From Orychophragmus violaceus (taxonomy: Eukaryota; Streptophyta; Magnoliopsida; Brassicales; Brassicaceae), in the NCBI GenBank assembly GCA_030180135.1, contig CM058230.1, forward strand, positions 23,520,067 through 23,584,066: DNA of 64,000 nt, in the 5' to 3' direction. Position numbers and translations under genes: made by a program. Shown one piece after another: positions 53,101 through 63,867 of the stretch. Numbering within the stretch: position 1 is the first letter of the stretch; each line of letters opens with the position of its first letter. Under the pieces are notes generated by a model, which worked only from the letters and a program-made list of their open reading frames with translations, did no database searches and had not been told where the DNA came from.

Positions 53101-55449
53101 TTTTTACTGAATTTCATTTTATTGTAAAGAAAATGAGTTTACATTATCATAATCAATAATATAAGAAAGCTAAGAAGGCAAGGGCTGATTAGAAGTAAAA
53201 TCTTGAATTGAAAGACTTCTCTGTGAAACAATAATATGAGCTGTTTGGTTTGAATTCATTCACACAAATTCAAACTGAATCTTGGAGAAATGTCGAGATA
53301 GAGAATGTATTTGTTCAATGATATTGATGATCCTCCAGTTGGAATCTTCTGAACGTACATGGCGAGTTAGAGATAAAGAATCCCCTTCAAAAATGATATC
53401 TTGAATGTTCTGTGAAATAACATCTTGAATAGCTCCTAGTAATGCAAAAGCTTCGGCTTCCAAAGGAGAGGATGGGTAAAGTAGTGGAGATTGTTTTGTG
53501 TGTAATATGTTACCGTGGAGGTCACGTATTATTCATCCTCCTCGAGATTGTTGAGTGGAGATATCATAAGAAGCATTAAAGTTGCATTTAAGTGTAGTAT
53601 ATGTTGATGCTTTCCAATAGGTTAGAATGGTTTGTTGTTGTGAAAAAACATTGGTGATTCTCTGGGAGTTGCAATCATTATTGACAGTTGATGTATGAAT
53701 CCATTCAATGGTTAGCAATGCCAAAGGAGATTTTTGGTGTTGTCCTCTTATTTTGGAATAGCAATTCATTGAGAGAAATCCAAATATACCAAAGTATTCC
53801 ATAGGGAATAAGTTGTTTAATAGCATTTAGCGTCGAGTCGGATGAGCGTATAAATAAGATGCGGACATTATCTTAGAATTTGTCATCTTGTTGATTGAAG
53901 CAAGGCAAATGATGAAAACGAGCTTTAGTCCAGAAAACCATTGATACTGGGCAAGTGAAGAATAAGCGATTGAGGCTTTCTTCGTGACTACCACACCTAG
54001 TACAAGTAGGAGAGATTAATAATCCTCTCGTCCGACGTCTTGTGGTTGTAGCTATTGCTTGAGATAACATACACCATAGGAAATGTTTTAATTTCGGTAA
54101 GATTGGGAGTTTCCAGAGTAGTTGCTTGAGATCTTGTTGACCATGAGGAGGGATAATCGAGTTGAATATCCCAGCCGAAGAGCAAGCAAACTGATATCCT
54201 GTTTTGATAGAGTATTCACCATGAGATGTTAATGGCCAAAATGGGATGTATCTCCGGGGTTCACTGGATAAGAAGATCGCACGAATCCGAGGGTGGTCAT
54301 CAACATGGATATACTCTATTAGTTTCTCGTCATTCCAAGAGAATGGATGGCTTGTTGAGATTAATTCTTTGACTTTGTGATCCGATGGAGTCATCCCTGG
54401 TGGCGGTCTAGGAGTTGTGGTCGCCAACCATTTATTTGTATAGACAGATATGTCTTACCCATCTCCTACATTCCATTGAAATCCATTTTTAATGATTTGT
54501 AGTCCCACCTGAATTGAGGACCAACTGTAAGATTGAAGTCGTTGTTGTTTTGCTTTCAATATTGAACAATCACGAAAATATTTTGCCTTGAAGAGCTTTG
54601 CAAAAAGAGTATTGGGATGAGTTAAAAGACTCTAAGATTGTTTGGCTAAGAGGGCATCATTATGCTTAGCCAAATCTCGAAATCCAAGACCACCTTGATG
54701 TTTCAGAAGCTGCATACGACTCCAAGCAACCCAAGGTATACCTCGCCTTACTTCATGTTTTTCCACCAAAATTGTCGTAATACATAAGTGATGTCACTAA
54801 TTACATCGGCTGGAAATTTAAAGCCTGACATAGAGTATACCGGCATAGCCATCACTACTGATTTCAACATGACCTCTTTTCCAGCTTGATTTAGACTTTT
54901 TGAAGACCAAGATGAAGTGCGACGTTTAACAGCCTCCACTATGTTTCTAAACATATCTTTTTCTTCCTTCTAAATTGTCCCGGTAGACCCGAATACTTGC
55001 CACCACCTCCTTGATGACCAATACCCAGAATCGACATTAACATTGGTTGTTTACCTCCATAAACACGTGAGCCAAAGGTAATTGTTGACTTATCTTTGTT
55101 GATCTTTTGACCAGAGCAGTACTAATATAGATCAAAAACTTCTTTGAGAGATTGTCAGTAGCTCATATTTGCTTCGAGAAAGAATAAAGAGTCGCCGGCA
55201 AAGAGAATATGGCTGATAGAGGGAACACCATTACCGATTTTGATCCCTCGGATTTTCCCATTTCTTTTGTATGTCTTATAAGATGACTTAAGACGTCATC
55301 CACCAGAATAAAAAGATAAGGAGATAGAGGGTCTCCTTGACGTATACCGCGTTTTGGGATGATATGGCCTTGTGAAGATCCATTAACCAATACTGAGTAA
55401 GAAACCGTCTTGACCGTCGCCATTATCCATGAGATCCAAATAGGTGAGA
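53101..55449 (-). pseudogene. LINE H ORF2 C-terminal half (RT end, zinc finger, RNase H)
   Basis: Minus strand. RT block RGIRQGDPLSPYLFILVDDVLSHLI (55163-55423), where the catalytic FADD reads FAGD. Then the RT thumb (54748-54954: RRTSSWSSKSLNQAGKEVMLKSVVMAMPVYSMS), the zf-RVT region (53873-54427: SPTCTRCGSHEESLNRLFFTCP) and an RNase H-like tail (53260-53463: EAEAFALLGAIQDVISQN). It ends in a T run near 53101-53112 that is the LINE poly(A) seen from the other strand. Frames alternate, so it is dead. The endonuclease and first half of RT are missing: the sequence stops at copia LTR I (55450). Confidence 0.87.
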
Positions 55450-55615
55450 TGTTGGGAATGTCCTGAAATCTATTGTACTTACTCTAAGTGAAAGTCGTAT
55501 TGTCGAGATGAGACAATCACATAACACTAGGTAGTCATAACGCTTTGCTAGAAGCCACTTATGATCAATGAGTTAAGAACTCATTGCTAGTGTTATATGA
55601 TCCTACAGGGTCACA
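55450..55615 (+). repeat. Copia LTR I, first part
   Basis: Starts TGTTGGGAATGTCCTG and follows the LTR at 2952-2409 (shared region ending GGGTCACA). Split by Athila 2 at 55616; resumes at 62254. Confidence 0.82.
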
Positions 55616-56809
55616 TGATATATCATGGTTTTTACTAGTTTTAGACCATGATATAATTGTGTTTTAGTGTCTTTTTGTGTTCTTTTAGAGTCTTTTACAG
55701 GTATAATCAGGTTTGGAGCATACTTGGTGATTATGGCACTTTTTGGAGATTTTTGGAGTGTTTGGCCGAGAGATAGAATTCCCTGTCCGAAACAGAGAAA
55801 TGCGTCGATCGTTGCACTCTAGCATCGATCGTTGCACCAGCGAGATGGGCCGAAACTCGGCGGTTTATGAAGAGTCAAGATATTGCACTCTGATCCAGAA
55901 GTTCCTGATATTTATAAAGAAGCCCTTGGCCGAGATTAGACCTATATAATTAAGTTTTTGGTGTTTTATTTACTTACGCTTTCATAATTAAGAGCAGAGG
56001 ATTTTTAGAGCTTTTGGGGCTGATCTGAACCTTTAATTCATCTGTATTTGGAGAAGATTTCGAACCCCTTTTATTCTTTATCTTCTATGCAATTTATTCA
56101 TCATATGATTATGTTTTCATTATCTATGTCTGAGTAGATTCCTTGTTAGGTTTAGGGTTTCTCACATAGGATTTCATGACTTGCTAGACTTGTTTAAATT
56201 CAGTTAAGGATTCATAACTATATCTGTTCTTCAATCTAATTGTGCTTAAAGCTAGTTCTAACCTGATCAATTAGAATCTAGATCTTAGGTTGCTAAATAA
56301 GTCACGGAAGTGGGGTTTAGGAATCTGAACTAATTAGGTTGAGCAATTAAACTTCTCGCAAACGAAAGTTTGGTTTAGGATAATTGTAAACATATCAAAC
56401 TTGGAATTAATGCTAGTTTAATCTGTTAGTTCTCGCAAACGAAAGTTTGGTTTGCTGCACTTAGACTTAGAGAATTATCGCAAAGGAATTTGGTTAATTC
56501 TATATCTGTGATTTGAGTTCTAGAACTGTGCTTAATTAGATCCTTGCTGAATGAACTGTCTGCTTGTCTGATTTCCTGAGAACGCCCTAGACTTAGCGCT
56601 CTTAATAACTTGCTTTCGCAACCAACAATCTCTGCTTTCTGTTTACTTTCTCGCACTGCTTTTAATTCAATCACATTGCTTTCTTCCTAGTTTAATTTCA
56701 TGTTCTTGAGCTATTGAATACGGAGTCTCTGTGGATTCGATACCTATATACTACGACTACTGAACTGTGCACTTGCAGTTAGATATAGGATAAAACCTGA
56801 CACCTATCA
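55616..56809 (+). repeat. 5' LTR of Athila 2
   Basis: Dyads TGCGTCGATCGTTGCA (55801-55816) and AGCATCGATCGTTGCA (55821-55836), centres 20 bp apart, lie 76 bp upstream of a TATAAA box (55913-55918). The LTR opens with a TATATCATGG.../...CCATGATATA inverted repeat. Confidence 0.95.
55913..55918 (+). promoter_or_regulatory. TATA box of Athila 2 5' LTR
   Basis: TATAAA in GATATTTATAAAGAAGCC. The 3' LTR has TACAAA at the same place, so only the 5' copy keeps the box. Confidence 0.6.
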
Positions 56810-56815
56810 AGTTTT

Positions 56816-56833
56816 TGGCGCCGTTGCCGGGGA
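56816..56833 (+). other. Primer-binding site of Athila 2
   Basis: TGGCGCCGTTGCCGGGGA, six bases after the LTR end, identical to Athila 1. Confidence 0.92.
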
Positions 56834-56959
56834 CTCTTTGAGTCTTCGATAGCTTAGAACCTAGGGTTTTACTAGGATTTTTTCGTTTTCTTTTTGTTTT
56901 TGTTTTTTTAGTTACTGATTTTCTCTGTTTCCTCTCTGTAGCAGGTACCAATATCGCAT

Positions 56960-57048
56960 TGCGTCGATCGTTGCACCCCTAGCATCGATCGTCACTAGGC
57001 GATTCAGAGATTGAAACGATCGTTGCACTGATAGCATCGATCGTTGCC
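56960..57048 (+). repeat. Leader dyad array, Athila 2
   Basis: Four dyads with centres at 56967.5, 56988.5, 57019.5 and 57040.5, i.e. two pairs each 21 bp apart, between the primer site and the gag ATG. Same structural place as 1085-1118 in Athila 1. Confidence 0.8.
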
Positions 57049-57067
57049 GGACGATTACAGACAGTTT

Positions 57068-58759
57068 ATGCAGACGCAGAAAACTAGAAGTAATCCGAAC
57101 TTGGACTTAGTTAATCTCGATCTTGAAGAACTTGGACGTTTAGAGAGAACCAACATAAGAGAAAGAAGAGAAAGGATAGTACGAGAGCGTTTGATTCTGG
57201 TACGTGATGCTGAAGGTACCCTGAGGGACCGAGATAACAACCCATACAATGCTGCTTGGCAAAGGGTTGATGCTGAAGGGAATGTCATCCCTGATCCTCC
57301 TGAGCAACAGCAACAGGAGCAAAACCAGGGTCAAGGACAGGCCCAAGGTAGACAGATGGTTGTCCATAAGAGGACTTTAGCTGACTACAACAGACCGGAT
57401 GAGTTTCATAGAAACCGGTCAGCTTTAGTGCTTCCTGCTTTTGAGAGGAATGATTTTGAGATCAAAACCATCTACTACTCGCTGATGAGACAGAATGCGT
57501 TTCATGGTTACCCAACGGAGCAGCCTATGGATCACATCGATGGGTTTGAGGACATAGTCACTGGCATGAAGTATGATGGAGTCTGCCCGGACTATCTGTT
57601 CCTTAAGCTCTTTCCGCACAGTCTTGCTGGAGACGCTAGTGCATGGCTAAAGCAGCTGGCACCTGCTCAGTACACTACTTGGGCAGCTTGAAAGAGTGAG
57701 TTCCTGCGTCACTTCTATGATGATGCGTGCTCAGACCAGTCCAGACAGGACATACTCACCTTTTCACAAGGAGCTGTGGAGCCTTTAAAGACTGCATGGA
57801 TGAGATTTAAGCAGTATCAGCGTGACTGCCCACACCATGGATTCACTGAAGTTCAGTTGATTGGCATTTTCTTCAGAGGCATAGATCTTCCATATCAGTC
57901 TGCACTGGACAATTCCAGAAATGCTAACTTCAACACCCGGACTCCTACACAAGCTAAGCAGTTGATTGAGAATCTAATAGGCAGCAACAGCTGCAAGACT
58001 ATGGATGAGAGGAGGAAGAAATCTGGTGGAAGTGTAGAGAATTCTGACATAGCTGATATTAGATCAAGATTGGACACAGTTTGCAATCTCCTAGCAGGTA
58101 AGAAAGCTGTCCACTTTGCCCAAGATGTAGAGGTAATTCAAACTGAGGAGGACACTCAGGAGGAAGATGTGAATTACATAGGAGGTTCTGGATTCCAAGG
58201 TAATAGATTTGGTAATCAACAGGGAAACAGATTCTTCAATGGAGGACAGAAAAGTGCTTTCAACAGCAACTCATCTAATTCTGGACAGACTAGTGGTTTT
58301 CAGAAGACCTTTGGACAAGGTACTCAGAGAACCTATGGGTCTTCATCTTATCAGAATCCTCCTGCACCTACAGATCATGAGAGTAGAATGGAAGCTATGA
58401 TGGAACAACTAATGGAGAGTCAGACCAAGATTTCTGTGGACTGCAACAAGAAGTTAGATGCTGTCTATGAAGACCTCAATGGGAAGTTTGAGTCCCTGAA
58501 CACTCACATGAAGCAGTTGGATACTCAGGTAAACCAGATTTCCAGCTCAATAAAGGGAAAAGGGCTAGCAGACACTCATATTAAGGCATGGTCTGTGTAC
58601 GTTAATGATGGATCTCACTTAGGTGAAAAATTTGAGCTAAGTACAGCTGAATTGGTGAAGGAAGGAGAAATCCCGGATTTTGGAGAAAAAACTCTCGGGT
58701 GGAAATTGCAGCATTGCAACGATCGACACACACTTAGTGTCGATCGATGCACGTCGTGA
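57068..58759 (+). pseudogene. Athila 2 gag with one in-frame TGA
   Basis: From ATG 57068 (MQTQKTRSNPNLDLVNLDLEEL). The retrotransposon gag core spans roughly residues 135-300 (HGYPTEQPMDHIDGFEDIV; LFPHSLAGDASAWLKQL; LKTAWMRFKQYQRDCPHHGF), followed by an asparagine/glycine-rich segment (QGNRFGNQQGNRFFNGG) and a coiled-coil-like stretch (MEQLMESQTKISVDCNKKLDAVYEDLNGKFESLNTHMKQLD). A TGA at 57689-57691 replaces an expected TGG in phase; otherwise open. No CCHC knuckle is seen. The frame ends inside the dyad pair at 58715-58751, where the protease frame takes over. Confidence 0.85.
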
Positions 58760-59705
58760 ACATACAGATTCGCTGAGTGATGATGGTAATGATGCAGACT
58801 TGGAGCTTGATGGCTTATTCTCTGGAGTCTCTGAGATCTCTCAACAGGAGATTTATGCGCAGATTGTTAGACAACACTCCTCAGTGTCTGAAGTGATTAA
58901 ACAAGAAATTGAAGAGCTTAAGAAGCTAGAGGAGATTGGTGAAGAATTGGAAGAAATTCCAACTTCTGATGATCCACTTTATCATCCATGTGTGCAGAGG
59001 TATTTGAACAAGATGCTGCCTCTAGATGAAGAGCTGAGAGACTGGGTGGTTATAGTTCCTCAGCATATTGGTGATGTTTTGTTAACCAAGATTCCGAAGA
59101 AGCTGCCTGATCCTGGAGTCTTTGTACTTGATTGTTCAATCTTTGAGGATAGCTTCAGGCGTTCTCTGTGTGACTTAGGAGCTGCTGGAAGTTTGATGCC
59201 ATACTCTGTGGCAGAGAAGCTGGGTATGCTAGATTTTACTCCTACTAGGACCTCTCTTGTCCTAGCTGATCAGTCCATACGAGTTCCTGAAGGACTCCTG
59301 ATAGACATACCGGTGAGAGTTGGAAACTACTTAGTTCCAACAGACTTCTTAGTGCTGAGATATGACTGTGATCCGGATGAAGTATTGCTGCTTGGAAGAC
59401 CATTTTTGGCTACAGCAGGAGCGGTGATAGACGTTAGGAACAGCCTGATAGACCTCCATCTGGGAGATGAGCCGCTACGTTATGAGATGGATAAGCTGCG
59501 AAGACCACTGATAGATGGGCAGACATTCACCATAAGGGATGCAGATGATGAGCAGTCTGATGACACTGTGATTATAGATCCTGGAGCACATTTTCCTCCA
59601 TCTTTTCTTGGACATGAGCATTCTGCAACAGCCTACTCGCCACCTTGGATGAGGAGACTTGGACAGAGACAGAAAAAGTCTCTGTCAGGATCTCCTGGTG
59701 CCTGA
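58700..59705 (+). CDS. Athila 2 aspartic protease region
   Basis: Open in the +1 phase relative to gag, overlapping its end (58680-58759); it has no ATG at its start, so translation would need frameshifting or a one-base lesion has split an original gag-protease frame. Contains an acidic linker (LKKLEEIGEELEEIPTSDD), then the retropepsin fold: active-site segment LCDLGAAGSLMPYSVAEKLG (DLGA in place of D-S/T-G, as is common in Athila), LVLADQSIRVPEGLLIDIPV, the flap-like region, and LLGRPFLATAGAVIDV. It ends SLSGSPGA with a stop at 59703-59705, and no RT follows. The protease would process gag in particles. Confidence 0.8.
58715..58751 (+). repeat. Dyad pair inside coding sequence, Athila 2
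   Basis: TGCAACGATCGACACA (centre 58722.5) and AGTGTCGATCGATGCA (centre 58743.5), 21 bp apart, at the gag-protease overlap. Both frames stay open across it. Confidence 0.75.
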
Positions 59706-61042
59706 AAATTCTTGTCCGTCCGGTCAAGCTATTGACCTTAAACAAGCGCTGGGTGGGAGGCAACCCACCATTAGGTACTGGTGTTTTTCTACTTAATTTT
59801 TGGTGTTTTTGTTAGGATTTTACGTTTGTTTTTATTTCTGGTGAGTTTATGATTGTAGGTCTCGGACAGATTCGCAGTGCGTCGATCGACGCACTTCTGT
59901 GTCGATCGTCACAACACGATCGGAATCGCATTGCAGCGATCGTTGCAGTTCTGAGCAACGATCGACCATACACGAAAATCGCCAAGTAACGGTCGATGCA
60001 CTTAGTGCAACGATCGATGCCTGAGCGACAGAGGTAAACCCGACAGAAATCAACAGAACTTTAACAATTTTTATTTTCTTTTTACTGATCCTTCGCTTGA
60101 CACTACTGGGGACAGTGTGTCTTAAGTGTGGGGGAGGTGCTACTGACTTATATCTTTCTGTTTTCTTAAGAGTCAGTCCATTTTTCAAAAAAATTTGGTT
60201 TTATTGAGTCAAAATTGTTTAAGTAAGAAACTATGATTTTCTGAGAAGATTTACAAGACTTGCAGGAACTTAAGTAACCATTGGGATGAAGTTGCAGGAT
60301 CTATCTCTGACTATTAGAAAACCCCATCACAGATCAACCTACTGGGAACACCCACATCACTTCAGGTATCAGAGGATCCTTTTACTGACTTCAGCCTTAA
60401 TACTGACTTAGATTTCTCACCTAAGGGCTTGGTATACTCTGTGTCGGATTCCCTGTTAGTTCTGACACAGCCTGTCAACCTATCCTATTTAGTTCCCTTC
60501 TCCCCTTCTATAAAGTAAAAAAAAAATATAATAAACTGAGGATGAGTTAGTAACTCCGAAGTGGTCACAGGAGTGGTAGAGACCCCTATTATCTCCTGTG
60601 CTATCCATGGAATGTGTCCAAAGTACACCCCATAACGGGAAAAACACTGATAAAAAAAATAAAATGATACCCAATGTGGGAAAAATCAGTTGTTAAAGAA
60701 GGGAAAGAGAAGAAAGGGACTAGAGAAAGATAGTATGGTGGTCTAGAGCTGATAAGGTAAGAATCCATGTGCCCTTTGATCGATACTCCTTAGGTGAGAC
60801 CGCACTTAAATACTTGCAGAAGTCAGTAGGGAGAATTTGAATGCTTGAATGTGATTGTGGAGTTTACTTAGGACAGTTGTTAAGTGTGGGGGAAGTACAT
60901 GTTGGTCTTGATATCATGTGATTGAATTCTTTCAGTGGTTTACTAAGGGGAATCTGAGTATTGTAGCTTCTAGGATGAAATGAGTTTCTGAAGAGTTTTC
61001 AAACCTCTTCACCAAGCTTTTGTTCTCTGTTTTGCAAGGCTA
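59706..61042 (+). other. 3' non-coding region of Athila 2
   Basis: No coding. Starts with the GTGGGAGGCAACCCA block (59751-59765) that normally follows integrase in full Athila elements. Dyad pairs are centred at 59885.5/59905.5, 59939.5/59961.5 and 59992.5/60013.5. Polypurine-like AAGTGTGGGGGA copies lie near 60126 and 60885 ahead of the real tract at 61043-61055. Confidence 0.8.
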
Positions 61043-61055
61043 AGTGTGGGGGAGT
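61043..61055 (+). other. Polypurine tract of Athila 2
   Basis: AGTGTGGGGGAGT abutting the 3' LTR at 61056. Confidence 0.88.
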
Positions 61056-62248
61056 TGATATATCATGGTTTTTACTAGTTTTAGACCATGATATAAGTGT
61101 GTTTTAGTGTCTTTTGTGTTCTTTTAGAGTCTTTTACAGGTATAATCAGGTTTGGAGCATACTTGGTGATTATGGCACTTTTTGGAGATTTTTGGAGTGT
61201 TTGGCCGAGAGATAGAGTTCACTGTCCGAAACAGAGAAATGCGTCGATCGTTGCACTCTAGCATCGATCGTTGCACCAGCGAGATGGGCCGAAACTCGGC
61301 GGTTTATGAAGAGTCAAGATATTGCACTCTGATCCAGAAGTTCCTGATATTTACAAAGAAGCCCTTGGCCGAGATTAGACCTATATAATTAAGTTTTTGG
61401 TGTTTTATTTACTTACGCTTTCATAATTAAGAGCAGAGGATTTTTAGAGCTTTTGGGGCTGATCTGAACCTTTACTTCATCTGTATTTGGAGAAGATTTC
61501 GAACCCCTTTTATTCTTTATCTTCTATGCAATTTATTCATCATATGATTATGTTTTCATTATCTATGTCTGAGTAGATTCCTTGTTAGGTTTAGGGTTTC
61601 TCACATAGGATTTCATGACTTGCTAGACTTGTTTAAATTCAGTTAAGGATTCATAACTATATCTGTTCTTCAATCTAATTGTGCTTAAAGCTAGTTCTAA
61701 CCTGATCAATTAGAATCTAGATCTTAGGTTGCTAAATACGTCACGGAAGTGGGGTTTAGGAATTTGAACTAATTAGGTTGAGCAATTAAACTTCTCGCAA
61801 ACGAAAGTTTGGTTTAGGATAATTGTGAACATATTAAACTTGGAATTAAAGCTAGTTTAATTTGTTAGTTCTCGCAAACGAAAGTTTGGTTTGCTGCACT
61901 TAGACTTAGAGAATTGTCGCAAAGGAATTTGGTTAATTCTATATCTGTGATTTGAGTTCTAGAACTGTGCTTAATTAGATCCTTGCTGAATGAACTGTCT
62001 GCTTGTCTGATTTCCTGAGAACGCCCTAGACTTAGCGCTCTTAATAACTTGCTTTCGCAACTAACAATCTCTGCTTTCTGTTTACTTTCTCGCACTGCTT
62101 TTAATTCAATCACATTGCTTTCTTCCTAGTTTAATTTCCTGTTCTTGAGCTATTGAATACGGAGTCTCTGTGGATTCGATACCTATATACTACGACTACT
62201 GAACTGTGCACTTGCAGTTAGATATAGGATAAAACATGACACCTATCA
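61056..62248 (+). repeat. 3' LTR of Athila 2
   Basis: 1193 bp, partner of 55616-56809. Dyads at 61240-61255 and 61260-61275. Followed by target copy TCACA. Confidence 0.95.
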
Positions 62249-62253
62249 TCACA

Positions 62254-62735
62254 CACCTAAGCAAACTGGACGTTAAAGACGAGGTTGATCATTAATGTAA
62301 TGATCCAGTGAATACATATTTGATATGCATTCGATATCAATATTCTGGGGCAGTGTCGATCGACACAAAGAGTGTGTCGGTCGACACAACTCGCGGATTA
62401 CCAGATTAATTCGGTTTAATCGTTGGTTAATTCCGTTGTGGTTTAAGTCGACATATATAAGATATATGGTTGACCTAAACTCGAACTTAACCTAATTCAC
62501 AGCCACCAGAACTAGAATAGAAACCTCTCAAGAGATTTGATCTCCATTAGCACTAGCATCCCTCCTGTTCAGTTTGTGTGCGTGTGGATACCAGTAGAGG
62601 CACAGCGTTTGAGGTGCTTCGTGATCTCGACTACTTGCAAAACTTTCGCTGCAAATCACCAGGTAATCTCGAGATCTGATAGATTCAATTATATCAACCT
62701 TAGATCCTAGGCTTGGAATTTGAATATGTAGATTC
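62254..62735 (+). repeat. Copia LTR I, second part
   Basis: Continues from 55615. Dyads TGTCGATCGACA (62354-62365) and TGTCGGTCGACA (62375-62386), centres 21 bp apart, end 67 bp before a TATATAAG box (62454-62461). It carries the donor-like CACCAG|GTAATC context shared with A, B and C LTRs. The end near 62735 is uncertain and no matching 5-bp target copy is found (left flank TGAGA), so this is a solo LTR produced by something other than simple intra-element recombination. Confidence 0.7.
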
Positions 62736-63867
62736 AATATCAGCTATTCTTCTTCGAACCGAACCCACCATCATCCGGTTGGTTCACCAATTTCCCGAGT
62801 GGTAATTTCATTCTCTTGATCACGCTTTCTCTTAAGACTGTCGCCAAAACCTGGTGGAGGGGTTGATTCAACAGACACATTTAGAAGAGCCATGTCAGTA
62901 TCGATAACTCTCTGTGTTTGAACCAAATCTGCATTTTAGTTAGTCTGATCAAAAACTGGCATGCGAATGTAGTGATGTTGCAGTGATGGAACAACACGAA
63001 ATTCCTTAATTGAAACTAGTGTGTTTGTGGAATCAACATCTTCAGTTCCATCTACCATATTTGGATTGTCAGCAATAACAGAGGCGTCATCAGGAGCTTC
63101 TACGGCAAGAGCATCAGCGTCAATAAAACCTTCATCACTTTGGGCCTAAGCAGCATCATCTTCCTCATCATCTGGTCCATCATCAAAACCATCCGCATCA
63201 TCTTCAAATCGCAAAGGGAATTCTCTCTGTTCATGGTCCAGCATACCACATCGTTGACAGAAGTTGTGGAGTCTCTCGTATTTAAAATACAACATCGTGT
63301 TGATACCAGCAATGAATTGGAAGTTCCTCTGAATCTTTAAAGGATTGTCTATGTTCCAGAATATCTGAACTCGAACATATTCAAACCGTGTTGATGATTC
63401 ATCGAAATCCACATCAAAGACAACACCGAGTTTACTTCTGACAAAATCCATAGTGCCTAGGGAGAGAAATTCCAATGGAATCCCTTGGATTTGTATCCAG
63501 AAAAGGATAATCTTCTTAGACTAGCGGAAAGATTGGGATACGAGCGAGTAACAGTGATCATCCATTCATTGGATGACCATGGCGATCGCCGCAGAACCAA
63601 GTTTAAAGCCTCCATTGATGGGAAGAGAAACTGCACTCGATCCGGACTAATAATCCGCCCAGAAATTGTAGAATCAAAACCCCGAACTCTTGGCAATTGT
63701 GTAATCATTGCATGAAGGTTTTGTTTTCGTGGGTTAACAGGAACCACCACTAAAACAAAACGATTGGCGTGGATGGCTTCTTGGCGGACATTTATAGGCA
63801 AGGAAACAAGTTCATCTTCAATGCCCAGATTGATGTTCTACAATTGTCGCTGGATATTTCCGGCCAT
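62736..63867 (-). pseudogene. LINE H ORF1 (DUF4283 and zinc knuckle)
   Basis: Minus strand from ATG 63867 (MAGNIQRQL). A TAG at 63838-63840 follows almost at once, then the DUF4283 region (FVLVVVPVNPRKQ, RVQFLFPSMEALNLVLRRSPWSSNEWMITVTRSYPNL), a one-base shift near 63480, IPLEFLSLGTMDFVRSKLGVVFDVDFDESS and the zinc knuckle CQRCGMLDHEQREF (third position altered: the usual final Cys is F). An acidic tail runs to a TAG near 63143, with open sequence beyond it to a stop near 62768. This protein would bind LINE RNA; the copy is not functional. Confidence 0.85.

Larger units (their letters stand above)
55616..62248 (+). mobile_element. Athila-like element 2 (pol-less, complete ends)
   Basis: 6633 bp, TSD TCACA (55611-55615 and 62249-62253), LTRs of 1194 and 1193 bp with about 16 visible differences (roughly 1.4%). 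The interior has primer site, gag, protease, non-coding 3' region and polypurine tract, but no RT, RNase H, integrase or ORF-1. Ends and replication signals are intact, so it is a non-autonomous element that needed another Athila to move. It inserted into copia LTR I. Confidence 0.95.

Noticed and set aside
56426..56674. 82-residue minus-strand frame that recurs at 61865-62113 and, shorter, at 2020-2250.
   Set aside because: It lies inside Athila LTRs; recurrence follows LTR duplication, with no start context or domain.
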